From contig JAMSLZ010000014.1 in NCBI GenBank assembly GCA_026027325.1, positions 434,001 to 498,000 of the forward strand: DNA of 64,000 bases, given 5' to 3'. Below are positions 25,157-36,491 of this stretch, one piece after another (the first letter of the stretch is position 1; the number at the start of each line of letters is the position of its first letter). Below the pieces are notes generated by a model. It made no database searches, was not told the DNA's origin, and saw only the letters and a program-made list of their open reading frames with translations. This DNA is from Actinomucor elegans (Eukaryota > Mucoromycota > Mucoromycetes > Mucorales > Mucoraceae). A program made the translations under genes and the position numbers.

Positions 25157-25591
25157 TATCTCTTCAACCAACAAAAGACTGTAAATAACAACTACAGGGA
25201 AACAATAGAGTTTCCATCGCTTGATAACAACCTACACAATCCAAGAAAAGATAAAAAAAAAAAAAGATAAAAAAAAAATCCAACTAAATGACTTAGAGTA
25301 ACCAACAAGATGAAGAAGAAGAAAAAGATCAGCTATATACTGGTTTCTTTTTGTTAGATAGCTATCAAGTGCACCCTTGTACATTAGCTAAATACTGCCA
25401 ATTGTACATGTAATCCCCACCCTTTTCTATATTATTATTATATTGTTATTACTTCTTCTCTATATGATATTTCCTTTTTTTTTCTCTCTGTTTCCTGGGG
25501 AGATATACATACTTTGAATATACATAAAAAAAAAACATTATTTGACACAATAGTTATAGTTTTCATTATGTACATTAGATGATCTTTTTAT
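25157..25591. other. Convergent 3' region PUF / NUP42
   Basis: 435 bases between two convergent stop codons. It contains A-runs (25253-25264, 25269-25277), a TAT/ATT-rich stretch (25428-25450) and T-runs. Both poly(A) sites should be here. Confidence 0.5.
25180..25187 (+). promoter_or_regulatory. Pumilio response element (TGTAAATA) in the PUF gene's own 3' region
   Basis: The octamer TGTAAATA lies 24 bases after the stop codon on the sense strand. It matches UGUANAUA, which the encoded repeats are predicted to bind. Autoregulation is inferred. An octamer of this degeneracy can occur by chance in AT-rich DNA. Confidence 0.5.
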
Positions 25592-26929
25592 TTAACGAAG
25601 ATGGATTGGAGGTTCCACTTCTGGTATAGCACGATAAGTGAATTCTGGAGCTTGAAATGCTTCTAAATCAGAAGCAGAAAGTTGATTAGCATCACCTGCA
25701 TCTATTCCCATACCATTACTACTGTTACTAGCGGTAGGAGTCGCGCCAAATGTGGCTGTATTAGTTGTTCCAAAGGCACCCAATGTAGATGGCTGGCCAA
25801 AAGCGCCTGTAGTAGGTGTGCCCGCGCCCAAAGTTGAAGTAGAACCAAATGCTGAACTGCTACCAAGACCGGATGTAGCTCCAAACGCAGGCGCCGCAGT
25901 AGTAGTTGTGCCAAAAGCTCCTCCCCCTCCTCCTAACGTACTCGTTGAGCCAAACGCGGTCCCGCTTCCCAGAGTGCTGGTTGATCCAAATGCTGAAGGA
26001 GTGGTGGTAGCAGCGCCACCAAATGCAGATGGTTTAGCTGCAGCTGCACCAAAGGCTGAGACAGCTGGTCCTCCTAAAGCACTTGTCGAACCAAATGCTG
26101 ATCCACTACCTAACGTACTTGTAGAACCAAACGCTGAACCTCCTCCTCCTCCTAATGCACTTGTTGATCCAAATGCTGAGCCTCCCAAAGCACTTGTTGA
26201 CCCAAAAGCGCCTCCTCCTCCGCCTAATGTACTAGTCGACCCAAATGCTGATGGTTTGGCTGCTGCTGCTCCAAAACCTGTTGATCCAAAAGCTGGCGCT
26301 TGTCCAAACGCATTAGTTGGTGTTGATCCAAATGCACCTCCAGCATTTGTAAAAGGTGCAAATGGTGCACGATTGGCTGCTCCACCAAAAGGGCCTGAGT
26401 GATTGGATTTTTCTTTCTCGTAGTGTTGAAGAGCACCTGTAGCATTACTGATAATCGCGTTCACTTGGGTTTCAACTTGATTGAATAATTGTTCGTGGCT
26501 AGCAATCTATGATCTGAATAAGTATTCGGCTCCCGTGAATATAGATGGATGGTGAAGATACTTACATACTGGCTATTGTTTCCGGTTGTACGCATACTTG
26601 TATAGTATAAGAAACGATCCTCTTCAGCACTTCTATCGACGCCTACTATCAAGTTGGGTTCTTCTTTAGCAGGGCCATAATTACTCAGTTTCCATTGCGG
26701 ACGGGCTTCGGTTAGATCAATTTTTACAGAGCTCTCGCTGTAGATAAAGAAGTTCGAATTAAGAACCAAGTTATACAGTCTTGTTTTTGGTTTGTGCTTA
26801 CTTGTATTTAGCCGAAGCTGAAGCTGCTGTTGTGCTACTTCCCCATTTATTTTGAGGCGAAACGTGTTCAAAATTACAGCTATTGCCGTTTCGGCAATTA
26901 CCTTGTTGGAAAAACTTGCAAAGGACCAT
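25592..26929 (-). CDS. NUP42: Nup42/NUPL2-type FG nucleoporin with CCCH zinc finger
   Basis: Three exons (minus), 26929-26802, 26737-26566, 26506-25592; 404 aa. The N-terminus MVLCKFFQQGNCRNGNSCNFEH is a CCCH finger (C-x7-C-x5-C-x3-H), as in human NUP42/CG1. A conserved segment with RPQWKLSNYGPAKEEPNLI follows, then the helical HEQLFNQVETQVNAI, then about 200 residues of AFG-S-T-S-x-LG repeats (FG domain). The conserved end (ASDLEAFQAPEFTYRAIPEVEPP) fits the Gle1-binding C-terminus. Homologues sit on the cytoplasmic side of the nuclear pore and with Gle1/Dbp5 release exported mRNA. FG repeats create a spurious long frame on the opposite strand. Confidence 0.88.
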
Positions 26930-27716
26930 CGTAACTTGCTAAATTAGCCTCTTTTACTGCATGTAGACGCGAGAAAAGCACCAAAAAATTACCTTTATTT
27001 TGGCACAAAAAAAGGACTGCTTTTTATTCTGATCTCTTTGGTATGAATAACCCCCTTTGGTTTCATTGCTGTCAACCTCGTGCGATTTTTATTGCGGTAT
27101 AAATTAAACATAGTTGTTTACACAAGGTTTTTCTTTTCTGTACATAAAGGTACATTCGCAAGCCTTTTTTTTTTGCGATGTTTTTTATGTAATAAAATCA
27201 ATTTGGAACCGTCAAACAAAAAGATAAACGTTTGAACATAATACAAATGTTATCCAGCATTTGATGAGGATTCAAAGATATTTTTTTTTCTCACACTGTT
27301 CAATGCACAGCTAAATTTTCTATCATATATTTTACTACAGTTTCATTGCAAAATTATACCAAAGTGACAGTATGTTTTGGTGGGGGAAGCATTTTTTACC
27401 CTCCGCAACCCAATGATAGCCATGACATTGGTTTTGCTTAGTAGTCACAAGTAGTCACTATGTAGATTCCCGAGATTTTGAGTAAAATGTGCTGCTATTC
27501 CTTTTCAGGCACGAACGAAGATCATTTCAATAGACGTCTGCACTTTGCACAACAATAAATGGAGCCGGTCCTCTTTGATTCAATGTAACACTAATGTTTT
27601 AATATATAATATTTTTTTACAAGGCTATTTTTGTCTGGTTTCTCTTACTCTGCAATAGAATCCACTCATTCATTCCTTTTCCTCTTCCTCATCTCAGCCT
27701 CGTTGAATAGTCAAAC
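26930..27716. other. Spacer NUP42 / sensor-like gene
   Basis: Divergent promoter region, AT-rich with T-runs (27165-27174, 27279-27289). No reading frame worth reporting and no recognised motif. A TAG lies in frame just ahead of the ATG at 27717, but it could also be a splice acceptor. Confidence 0.45.
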
Positions 27717-29225
27717 ATGCCAGCAACAGAGTTCTTGAATAAATCAGACGCTGCCGCTGCCAAAGATGCCCCTTCTGCCGCTGCTGCTGCCGCAGATGAT
27801 GCTACCAATAATGCTACCAGCGAGAAGCCTGCTGCTGCTGCTGAGGAACCAACTAAAGCCGACCCCAAGCCAGCTGATCCCAAGCCAACCGACCCTAAAC
27901 CAGCCGACCCTAAACCAGTTGACCCCAAACCAACCGATCCTTTTGAAAACAAACCTTCTCCCGTAAACCCAGCTCCAAAACCTACTGAAGCCCCAGTAGA
28001 AAAGCCTACTCCCAATGATCCAGTACAGAAGCCACCTACTTCGGCTGTAGTAGCTCCTAAGCCAGATCCTACCCCAGCTGTTCCTGTAGCACCGAAACCT
28101 GCTTCATCCGCTGCTCCTCCTGTTGCTACACCTAAAGCTGACGCTGATCCTACTAAACCACCCACTGTAGTAGCGCCCTCGAGTACATTTGGTGGCGGTT
28201 CTTTAACTGCTGGGCCTACAGCTATTGGGCCTAGTGCTACCCTTGCTGCAACTCCTAGTAATGCAGCCACTAATCCCTCTTCCTCTTCTAATACTGGTTT
28301 GATCGCTGGTATTGCTGGTGGTGTAGGTGCTATTTTAGTATTGGGTGCTTTTGCCTTGGCCATGATTCGCCGTAGCCGTCGTAGAGCAAGAAGAAGCACT
28401 CGTACCAGTCGAGCCATGGATGAAATCTTTTCTCCCAATGGCACAAACGGTGATGATAAGAACGATGTCTATCGCAATAATACAGTCACTGCCACGCGCG
28501 GTGTAGGCGTTGCTCACGAAAACTGGGATGTCAACGATACCCATCCTTCTGAACGTGGTTTCCAAGTAGGCACCACTCAACCTGCAGTTGCGTACAATGA
28601 TTATGGACAAGCTGTCGCTTCCCCTGCTATGGCTTACGCTGTTGATAATAACGCTGGACAATATTATGAACAACAACAAACATATCAAGAGCCAGTCTAT
28701 TCACCTCAACCTCAATATCAGGAAGCTTACTCGACTCAAATTCCATACCAAGAACCTGCAGTTGGTGTCTTTTCTCCTCAATCTCAGCATCAGGAAGAAA
28801 TGTATTACGATCAACAGTATCAACAACCGCTGCCACCTCAGCAACAACAGCAGCAAGATGTCTACTACGATACACAACAGCAGGAAATGTATCATGACCC
28901 TAATCAACAGTATCATCAGGATCCCAATCAACAATATCCTCAAGATCCCAATCAACAGTATCCTCAAGATCCCAATTATCATCAGGATCCTAACGCATAT
29001 CAACAGCAAGTATATGCTCATGATGGTGGACAGTACATAGACCCACAACAACAGCAATATCATAGCAACGATGGTGTCTATTATCAACAACAACAGGGAC
29101 AGCCAGCCGTTGATCAAAAGCAATACCGTCTTTCATTAGATATGGGTGGTCAACAGACCAATGGTACTTTTATTGGAAGCAACGATTACCCTCCACAGAA
29201 ACCACAGCAACATGATCAACATTAA
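27717..29225 (+). CDS. Single-pass membrane protein with Pro-rich ectodomain and Gln/Tyr-rich tail
   Basis: Uninterrupted frame of 502 aa. Residues 1-60 are Ala-rich. Residues about 47-75 hold tandem D-P-K-P repeats, followed by Pro/Ala/Thr-rich sequence likely to be O-mannosylated if exported. One transmembrane helix (~192-216, GLIAGIAGGVGAILVLGAFALA) is followed at once by RRSRRRARR, placing the C-terminus in the cytosol. The cytosolic part is Gln/Tyr-rich with QDPNQQYP repeats (~400-425). The shape resembles Mid2/Wsc-type wall sensors. But no signal peptide is seen at this start and there is no Cys-rich WSC domain, so it may be a signal-anchor protein or lack an upstream exon. No family assigned. 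Confidence 0.75.
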   Translation: MPATEFLNKSDAAAAKDAPSAAAAAADDATNNATSEKPAAAAEEPTKADPKPADPKPTDPKPADPKPVDPKPTDPFENKPSPVNPAPKPTEAPVEKPTPNDPVQKPPTSAVVAPKPDPTPAVPVAPKPASSAAPPVATPKADADPTKPPTVVAPSSTFGGGSLTAGPTAIGPSATLAATPSNAATNPSSSSNTGLIAGIAGGVGAILVLGAFALAMIRRSRRRARRSTRTSRAMDEIFSPNGTNGDDKNDVYRNNTVTATRGVGVAHENWDVNDTHPSERGFQVGTTQPAVAYNDYGQAVASPAMAYAVDNNAGQYYEQQQTYQEPVYSPQPQYQEAYSTQIPYQEPAVGVFSPQSQHQEEMYYDQQYQQPLPPQQQQQQDVYYDTQQQEMYHDPNQQYHQDPNQQYPQDPNQQYPQDPNYHQDPNAYQQQVYAHDGGQYIDPQQQQYHSNDGVYYQQQQGQPAVDQKQYRLSLDMGGQQTNGTFIGSNDYPPQKPQQHDQH

Positions 29226-29398
29226 AAAGACTGATTGAAAAAGAATAAATGTTATATCATATAATGTGCATCTTCATCTTGTAAGCTATTCACCATTTTT
29301 TCACTGTCATTGTCATTATTATCACATCATTCCTTACTCTTGCACTAGATACAATACAGGCAAGCCCTCCTTTTATATACATATTTCTTTTCTTCATA

Positions 29399-29422
29399 TA
29401 TTATTATTATTATTATTATTAT
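29399..29422. repeat. (ATT)n microsatellite
   Basis: About eight ATT units in the 3' region after the sensor-like gene. Confidence 0.8.
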
Positions 29423-30305
29423 ACTTTATCAAAACAATAAAAATCAGTGTACAAAACATTCAGACGTAAAGCTTCTTTTATGTTGGCAATATGAAGAGGC
29501 TCGAGGGACTCTTGTTTTGAATGCTTGTTATTGGGACAGTACGTAAGTATATACCAATGAGATCGTTGTAGAAGACATTTGTTATTTGTGTGGCAATACA
29601 AATCTTGTCGTCAGCGCCCAGAAGCGGCAACTACCTGATTGTCGTTCCCTCCCCAACCCCCTTGCTATTTTAGTTTATGGTAATAAATCACGTTCTTGAT
29701 ATACACAAAATCACACACAAAAATACAAGTGTATACTTTAAAATACAACAACTACGTCTCTAGGACGTTTTTTGTTTATATATACTCGAAACCAAATGGT
29801 GTATACTATTGTTGTACTCGATGCAAACGCTTTTATTGGATGTCTGTAATTGAACAAATTGGTTCTTCTTCTCATGTTTTTGAATAGTACATAATTTAGC
29901 AAAATTTGTATGGAATTTAATTATGTAATAAATGATTTAAAGGGTGTATTTTCTTAGATGTGTAGAGTTATTTTGATGAAAACCCGCATATGCATAATTC
30001 GCCTATTTCTTAAATAGTAGAAAAAAATACATTTGTATGATCCTAAAATCATCTTCTTTATATTACTTGATGTTATGCATCGAAATATATCTTCATGTTG
30101 TGCAAAAAAAAACTGAAAATTTGGATCTGTGGGGCCATTTTTTTTTAGTTTCTTTACATTCTTCAGCTGATGATGGTTTAATGTCAAACTAGCATATATA
30201 TATACTGCATCTACTTGAACCACTATTCTACTTTATTGCCATGAAATTATTACATGTGTATGTATTGCAAATTACATGTATTTTATGCAACCTAGATTAT
30301 GATCC

Positions 30306-30365
30306 ACATTTCTCAACAGATTTCGGCTTAATGTCACATTCGATGACTAGTACTTTTTCAGGATA
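30306..30365 (-). repeat. Dispersed repeat copy, reverse orientation
   Basis: On the minus strand it reads CTGAAAAAGTACTAGTCATC, then GAATGTGACATTAAGCCGAA, then ATCTGTTGAGA, collinear with the forward copies. Confidence 0.55.
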
Positions 30366-30471
30366 GGTTATTATATTTATCGCAACCTTGATTTCACTGG
30401 AATACAACGAGTAGACTATACATTGACGATTTACAGCAGATTACATGCAATTCATGTAAACTAGATCTAAT

Positions 30472-30505
30472 GATCAATAGATCCCTCAACAGATTCCGGT
30501 CAATT
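30472..30505 (-). repeat. Dispersed repeat, 3' fragment
   Basis: The minus strand reads AATTGACCGGAATCTGTTGA then GGGATCTATTGATC, the 3' end of the repeat only. Confidence 0.35.
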
Positions 30506-31497
30506 ATTGCTTCTGAATAGTATATGTAATGAGTAGAAAGGGCTGCTGAACCGATCAGGACACTAAAAATGCCCATAAAGAACTAGATAAGAGAAGAAAA
30601 TGATATCCATTTCTTTGATCATATCAGTAAATATATTCTTATTCAAGTATTTTGGTACTCACCTATATAACTAAAGCCTTGCGTAGGCAATCAGGTAATA
30701 TCTACTGTATCCAGCTATATAATTGAGGCTTGATCAAGTGAGAAAAAGTGAATATCTGATTAGAGCTTTGTTATGTGTTCCGGTCTCGTTGCTAGCCCAG
30801 GCTGAGCTCTGCTTCATAGCAAACAAGATGGTTGGTCTCTTAGGATATCATAAGAGTCTTTTTGGCTCACTTCTATACAGTAAATATAACTTTAGATACT
30901 ATAAAACGTTACTATTTAACTTTTTTTTTATCTGCTCTAGATACTCTTAGCTTGAACTATTCGTTTATAACTTGAAACTCAACTCCATAACCATTTGGAT
31001 AGCTACCTCGGCAGAGAATACTTTATCAACTGCAATCGTTGGCGTTCTATTGATTTTTTAAAGATCCGTAAAAAAAATTGGGCAAACGTTAGTGAATTCA
31101 AGAAACATACAGGACATAAATGAAGCTTAAAAGCGCGACTTTTCTGGTCTCTATTGTAAACTCAAGTTTGGTACCAAATTTGAGGGGTTCACGACTGGAA
31201 AAACTACTTGTTGTATACATCTATTTTCCGTAAAAGTGATATATACGCTACCAATTCTAAAAAACACTTATTTGCTTTCATATCATCAAGCTCTAGATTC
31301 ACTAAAAAAGTCAATTTGGCAGTAACACTTAGAACCATTTCATCATACTTACTGATAGGCTATGTTCAGGCCTAGAAAGATATTAATAGCAAATAATGAC
31401 CATAGCCCGATTAGACGCGTATTAGTTTACCGACCGCGTCTTCATTTTTTTTTTTTTAAACTTTTTTTTTTCTTTCTATCCTTTTTGTTACTAAAAC

Positions 31498-32976
31498 ATG
31501 GACTATCAAGGGCTACGAGAAAAATATGAAATTGCTGGGCAAGGGCATGTCTTTACCTTCTTTGAAGAGCTGTCTGCCAAGGAAAAAGAAGATTTTTTAC
31601 ATCAATTAGCCGAAGTGGACGTGGAACAAGTAACAAAGACAGGTAAACAGGCTTTGGAAGGCCATGAAACAATGGTAGGCTGTCAATTGGAGCCTCTTCC
31701 CAAAGATTTTATTGGTGAAGCTTTGGAGAAACGCGATGAATGGTATCAGGTTGGTTTGGATCTGATCAAAAAGAATCAAGTCGCTGTTATTTTAATGGCC
31801 GGAGGCCAAGGGACTCGCTTGGGTTCTGCTGATCCCAAGGGCTGCTATAATATCGGTCTTCCTTCGCAAAAGTCTTTGTTTCAATTGCAAGCAGAACGTA
31901 TTTATCGCCTTCAGAAACTAGCTGCTTCTGTAGACGATGTTGTGATCCCTTGGTATATCATGACTTCTGGTCCCACTGATAAACCAACTCGCAAGTTTTT
32001 CGCTCAGCATAATTATTTCGGTTTAAAGCCTGAAAATGTCATCTTCTTCGAACAGGGTATAATGCCATGTTTCACTTTTGATGGCAAATTTATGCTGGAA
32101 AGCAAGGGAAAGGTAATGATACATGGCCTAGATCCTGTGTCGTTTAACTCATATCATTTTTCTATATAGCTTGCAGTTGCTCCTGACGGAAATGGTGGTA
32201 TATATAATGCACTTCATAGAGGAGGTGTAATTCAATCGCTAAAAGAAAGAGGCATTAAATATTCTCATTGTTATTGCGTGGACAATAGCTTAGCTCGTGT
32301 CGCTGATCCTGTTTTTATTGGTTATTGCGCTTCTCGCAACACAGATTGTGGCATCAAGGTTGTACCTAAAACTATGCCAGAAGAGCCAGTTGGCGTTGTG
32401 GCCCGTCGCAATGGTAAATATGGAATAGTTGAGTACTCTGAAATCAGCGCTGAACTTGCAAACCAACGTCTGGAAAATGGTCAGCTTGCTTTTGGGGCAG
32501 CCAACATTGCCAATCATTTCTTCTCCACTAACTTTTTGGAACGTGTCCCTACGTTTGCTTGCGAGCTCCAGTACCATATAGCCAACAAAAAGATTCCTTG
32601 TATTGACATTGAAACTGGAACTCTTGTCAAGCCGACAAAACCCAATGGTATCAAGTTGGAACGCTTCGTTTTTGATGTGTTTGGGCACAGTAAGGCATTT
32701 AGTGTGCTTCAAGTAGATCGTTCGGATGAATTCTCGCCTTTAAAGAACGGACCTGGCGCTGGTGTTGACTGTCCTGAAACTTCACGCGCTGATATTTTGA
32801 GCCAAGCTGAACGATTTATTAAGCAGGCAGGCGGCAAGTATAAAAATGCACAAATTGAAGTGGAAATTTCACCATTACTGTCTTATGGTGGCGAGAATTT
32901 GGAGTTTGTTCATAATAAAACCATCACACAATCTGGCATTTTAAACACTGCGGAGGATATTGCTTTGATCGTGTAA
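31498..32976 (+). CDS. UAP1: UDP-N-acetylglucosamine pyrophosphorylase
   Basis: Makes UDP-GlcNAc from GlcNAc-1-P and UTP in the cytosol, the precursor of chitin, N-glycans and GPI anchors. Two exons, 31498-32112 and 32170-32976; 473 aa, the normal size. The nucleotide-binding signature LMAGGQGTRLGSADPKG sits at about 99-115, with further family blocks FFEQGIMPC, APDGNGGIY (first codons of exon 2), CVDNSLARVADP and NIANHFFS. The start is an ATG after a T-rich leader, and the first residues (DYQGLREKYEIAGQGHVF) match the family N-terminus. It fits with the chitin deacetylase later in the window, but the two are 25 kb apart. Confidence 0.95.
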
Positions 32977-33334
32977 AAAAAAGCTCTATATCTGTCATTA
33001 ATCACTCACTTGGTTACTTTATATTCCCTTTACTATCATCCCACTTTCAAAATAAAGTCACTCCATTTTCCCATTATGTAACTATATACCCTTTAAACTA
33101 TAACACCACTCTAATTGGCACGATACCATGAGGAATAATGGCGGGTTTACTCGGAACTAAGTGCCTGTCAAGCCTTTTGGATTTAGCATTGCTAGAAGCC
33201 GAAAGTTATCCAATCAAAACGTTCGTGACGAGCTTTCATATTTTAGCAGGGGCGATATGGAAAATATAATGAGCATCCATTCTTTTTTTTTTTCGTTTTG
33301 TTTACTAGCTTTTAGCTTGAACTCAATACAAGCC
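32977..33334. other. Spacer UAP1 - IF3
   Basis: 3' end of UAP1 and upstream region of the mitochondrial IF3 gene. The IF3 frame stays open upstream to about 33161, with another in-frame ATG at 33257. That extension is hydrophobic and Phe-rich and does not look like a better presequence. Confidence 0.4.
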
Positions 33335-34045
33335 ATGTTATCCAGCCGTCAATTATTGCTCAACTCTTCTTTGAGATGTTCTTTCTCAAAGAAAACCTAT
33401 AGTTCTCTTGCTCAAGCACTTCCTATCCGCGCAACCAGTGGAGTGCAACGTCAAAGACAGACTGCAGCCCGTCCTTTCAAGCCAGTAGCACCTTTGCAAC
33501 CCTTGCAACCAGCACAACAACAGCAACAGCAAAAGACACCCTCGGGACGATCACGTCGTGACGAAGAGATCAGTGCTCGCTTTATTACTTTTGTTGACGA
33601 GCAAGGTCAAGTTCATAACCGTTGTAGACTCAATGATATTTTGAATGAGTTTGATCGTTCTCGTTACTTTTTGGTAGAGGTCGATCCTACAGCAAAACCA
33701 AATCCTGTATGCCGCTTGCTAGACAAAAAACACATGTTTGATAGAGAGAAACAGAGCAAAAAGAAGAAGCAAACGGCGCCTGAATCTATCTTGAAAGAAA
33801 TCGTGTTTGGTTGGAACGTGAGCCCTCATGATATGGAACACAAGTTGAACAAGGCTATTCAATTTTTAGATAAAGGAAACAAAGTGAAGATTGATATTGT
33901 CTATAAGCGTGGCCAGTTGCGAGTTGATAAAGAGACACAAAACGCAGTTGTTAAGACAGTGTCAAACTTACTGGAAGAATACAAGTTGACAAAAAAGCCT
34001 GCTTTTGCTGGTAGCAATTGTTCAATGCAATATGAAAAAAAGTAA
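33335..34045 (+). CDS. Mitochondrial translation initiation factor IF-3
   Basis: Single exon, 236 aa. The ATG at 33335 gives a classic presequence (MLSSRQLLLNSSLRCSFSKK: Arg/Ser/Leu, no acidic residue). A Gln/Pro linker follows, then the IF3 N-domain (RFITFVDEQGQVHN..., ~80-150) and C-domain (KEIVFGWNVSPHDMEHKLNKAIQFL, KVKIDIVYKRGQ, ~160-230). IF3 keeps the mitoribosomal small subunit free and proofreads initiation; the yeast counterpart is Aim23. The IF3 N-domain motif is diverged, as usual for mitochondrial forms. An in-frame upstream ATG at 33257 would add 26 residues. Confidence 0.88.
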   Translation: MLSSRQLLLNSSLRCSFSKKTYSSLAQALPIRATSGVQRQRQTAARPFKPVAPLQPLQPAQQQQQQKTPSGRSRRDEEISARFITFVDEQGQVHNRCRLNDILNEFDRSRYFLVEVDPTAKPNPVCRLLDKKHMFDREKQSKKKKQTAPESILKEIVFGWNVSPHDMEHKLNKAIQFLDKGNKVKIDIVYKRGQLRVDKETQNAVVKTVSNLLEEYKLTKKPAFAGSNCSMQYEKK

Positions 34046-34338
34046 AAGAAAAAAAAAGAAAAACAGCCTGGCATTCTATTATTATCATACATTTTATAAC
34101 CCATTTACCCCACTTTCCCTTCCCTCACCACTCTATATAATCCATACGGTAAAAATAAAATAAAAACCCTTCATACTTGATACATTATACAGTTGATAAA
34201 TTAGCTACAAGCGGAACTCAATTCAATGATAAGCACTTCCACCGTATGAAAAAAAAAAAAAAAAATGAAGAGCAGATGTTCATTAATGAACAAATATGTT
34301 TGCAACATTGATTACAATGAAGCCAAATTAAAGCTAGG

Positions 34339-34405
34339 TTAGATGTAGCAGGTTATTCTGAACATGAAGAATTGATCAAATGTGACATTGGGCCGAGATT
34401 ATGCG
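34339..34405 (+). repeat. Dispersed about 75-bp repeat, copy 5
   Basis: Reads TTAGATGTAGCAGGTTATTC, TGAACATGAAGAATTGATCA, then AATGTGACATTGGGCCGAGA. Confidence 0.6.
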
Positions 34406-34656
34406 CATCAGTTATTATCCTACATATGGCATTTTTATTACGTTGTTAAATAGAAGTTGTAATGTGTGAAAGACAATGGGCACAAGTCAGAGGTTTGGAT
34501 TATCAACAAATATTTTCTTTTAAATGATTATCAAAATTTCTTAGAATTTGAATGTATGAAACAAACTTTATATGGATTGTTCTTTTCTTAAAGGTTTCTT
34601 TTTTGTTTTATTAATGTACCAAATTTCAAAAATTTACCTTTGCTGTTAATTCTTGT

Positions 34657-34660
<4 letters not shown>

Positions 34661-34689
<29 letters not shown>
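34661..34689. repeat. (AT)n microsatellite
   Basis: About 14 uninterrupted AT units. Confidence 0.85.
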
Positions 34690-34692
<3 letters not shown>

Positions 34693-35274
34693 CAAACAGA
34701 GGTGATCAACAGCCTTTCGACCTTCGCTGACATAACTTATTTTTTTTTTGCCAGGGACTGATGGCTAGTAATCGAAAATTATGATTATAGATAGCAATAG
34801 GCACAAATATAAGCTTATCACATTAGTACAGACTCTATACAACCATACATTCTTTCAATAAATGTAGGTTTTGTAGGGAAATTAAAAGAAAAATCTTGTT
34901 TGAGAGGCGAAAACTCTGTATTTTCGGGAACTATTTTAATTCCCTCTACACAGCATTACAATAATTAAAGTGCAACCATCTGAAAGAGAGTAAAATGTAT
35001 TATATTTTCCGTTAATCGAGTCTCTATTGCAATGGATAATTAATCTAGAGCCAAATGTTTGAATTGTCAAGAATATCAGTGGTATTGATTGACTAACATT
35101 TCAATTACCGATGGGCAATAAAATCAGCGACCCATGCCTTGTTGCTGCAGCATTTTTGAGTTTGTATTGGTGGCATTCATATACAAGGTACATAAAAAAA
35201 AAAAGGTTTATTATTATAGAAATAAAGATATAATGGGATAGTGTGTGTATAGTTTTAATTTATATGAGTCGTAT

Positions 35275-36491
35275 CTACAACATGGTAGCATGAACAGTTC
35301 TATCTTCTTCATTATCATGATTATGGCTTTCACCCGTTCTTTCTCTTTCCATAGCATAGAATTTCTCTAATTGAGCAGGGTCAATAGGATACGTGTTTTC
35401 AGGCGCAGGGAAGCTTCTTGTCTTGACGTCTTGATGGTATTCTTTTAAAGCAGAGGTAATGATTTGATTCAAGTTGCAGTATTGCTTGGTAAACTTGGGC
35501 ACAAACTTGTCAAACAAACCCAAAGCATCATTTTGAACCAAGACCTGGCCTGAACAATCAACGCCAGCGCCAATACCAATGGTTGGAATTTTAAGTTGCT
35601 GTGTAATATAACCGGCAATTTCGGCAGGAATCGCCTCAAGGACTACACCAAAAGCACCGGCTTCTTGCACTGCAAAAGCGTCTTTTAATAATGCAGATGC
35701 TTGTTTGGCGGTTTTTCCTTGTACCCGGAATCCGCCCAATGCGGATTGTCTCTGTGGTGTTAAACCAATATGGCCTAGTACTGGAATACCAACGCGACTG
35801 ATGCGATGGATTGTCTCTGCCATTTCTACACCACCCTCTAGTTTGACAGCCTAAAAAAAAAAGATTGATGGTTGAATTACGCATTCTTGACAAACATAAT
35901 ATAACTTACATCGCAGTTTCCTTCCTTCATAAAGCGGAGAGATACTCGAACAGCATCATCAGGACTAGCTTCATAACTACCATAAGGCAAATCGGCAACA
36001 ATAAAAGGTGATTTGGCACCTCTCGCTACTGCTCTGCAGTGATGTAACATATCCTATTCAAAAGTGAGTATACAAATGGGGCTTATATAATATTTGTAAT
36101 ACTTTACTTCAACTGTAAGAGGGTTAGTTGAATCAAAGCCCAGGCTAACCATAGCTAAAGAATCACCAACCAAGCAAACGTCAATACCAGATTGATCAAC
36201 CACGAGTCCTGAGGGATAATCTTGAGCCGTCATCATTGAAATAGCTTCTTTACGTCTATACATGCTTTGAATTGTTTTGATAGAAACTTTAGGTCTTCCT
36301 AAGAAGCGGGGTAACAGTTACACAACAGCTTAATTATCATAACTAGTAATCTACTTACTTTGCGCAGTAGCTGTTTCTACAGGCCTACTCGAATATTCTC
36401 GAGTAGATAACTTGGGTAAAACAGTCAATGTTCTAGTAGCCAAAACCGACTTGCCAAAAGCTCTTGAGGTTGTACGAGCAAGAATAGACAT
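35275..36491 (-). CDS. ECM31: 3-methyl-2-oxobutanoate hydroxymethyltransferase (ketopantoate synthase)
   Basis: First step of pantothenate synthesis: 2-oxoisovalerate plus methylene-tetrahydrofolate gives ketopantoate. PanB family; yeast name Ecm31. Four exons (minus): 36491-36359, 36298-36108, 36053-35910, 35850-35275; 347 aa. Residues 1-45 form a mitochondrial-type presequence (MSILARTTSRAFGKSVLATR...). Family blocks: MMTAQDYPSG and CLVGDSLAMVSLGFDST (exon 2), VADLPYGSYE (exon 3), KLEGG, PVLGHIGLTPQ, GGFRVQGK and the catalytic Glu in LEAIPAEIAGYI (exon 4), GIGAGVDCSGQVLV. The 2-oxoisovalerate substrate links it to the branched-chain aminotransferase at 60.9-62.2 kb. All junctions are in phase. 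Confidence 0.95.

Larger units (their letters stand above)
29226..31497. other. Gene-free spacer with repeat copies
   Basis: AT-rich, 2.3 kb. A trinucleotide (ATT)n tract lies at about 29399-29422, and minus-strand copies of the dispersed repeat lie at 30306-30365 and 30472-30505. T-runs at 31447-31471 precede the UAP1 start. The short frames here look random. Confidence 0.5.
34046..35274. other. Gene-free spacer with repeat copy and AT microsatellite
   Basis: AT-rich. A dispersed repeat copy lies at 34339-34405, an (AT)n tract at about 34661-34689, an A-run at 34249-34265. No coding frame seen. Convergent 3' ends of IF3 and PanB flank it. Confidence 0.5.

Noticed and set aside
25752..26402. 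216-codon plus-strand frame rich in Pro/Ala/Val/Asn
   Set aside because: Antisense shadow of the FG repeats of the Nup42-like gene.
27689..28444. 251-codon open frame on the minus strand, Gly/Ala/Val-rich
   Set aside because: It is the antisense shadow of the Pro/Ala/Lys-rich repeats of the gene at 27717-29225; no family match, no own promoter context.
28902..28992. Tandem units of about 24 bp considered as a CRISPR-like or minisatellite array
   Set aside because: They are in-frame coding repeats (QDPNQQYP) of the sensor-like protein, and the genome is eukaryotic.
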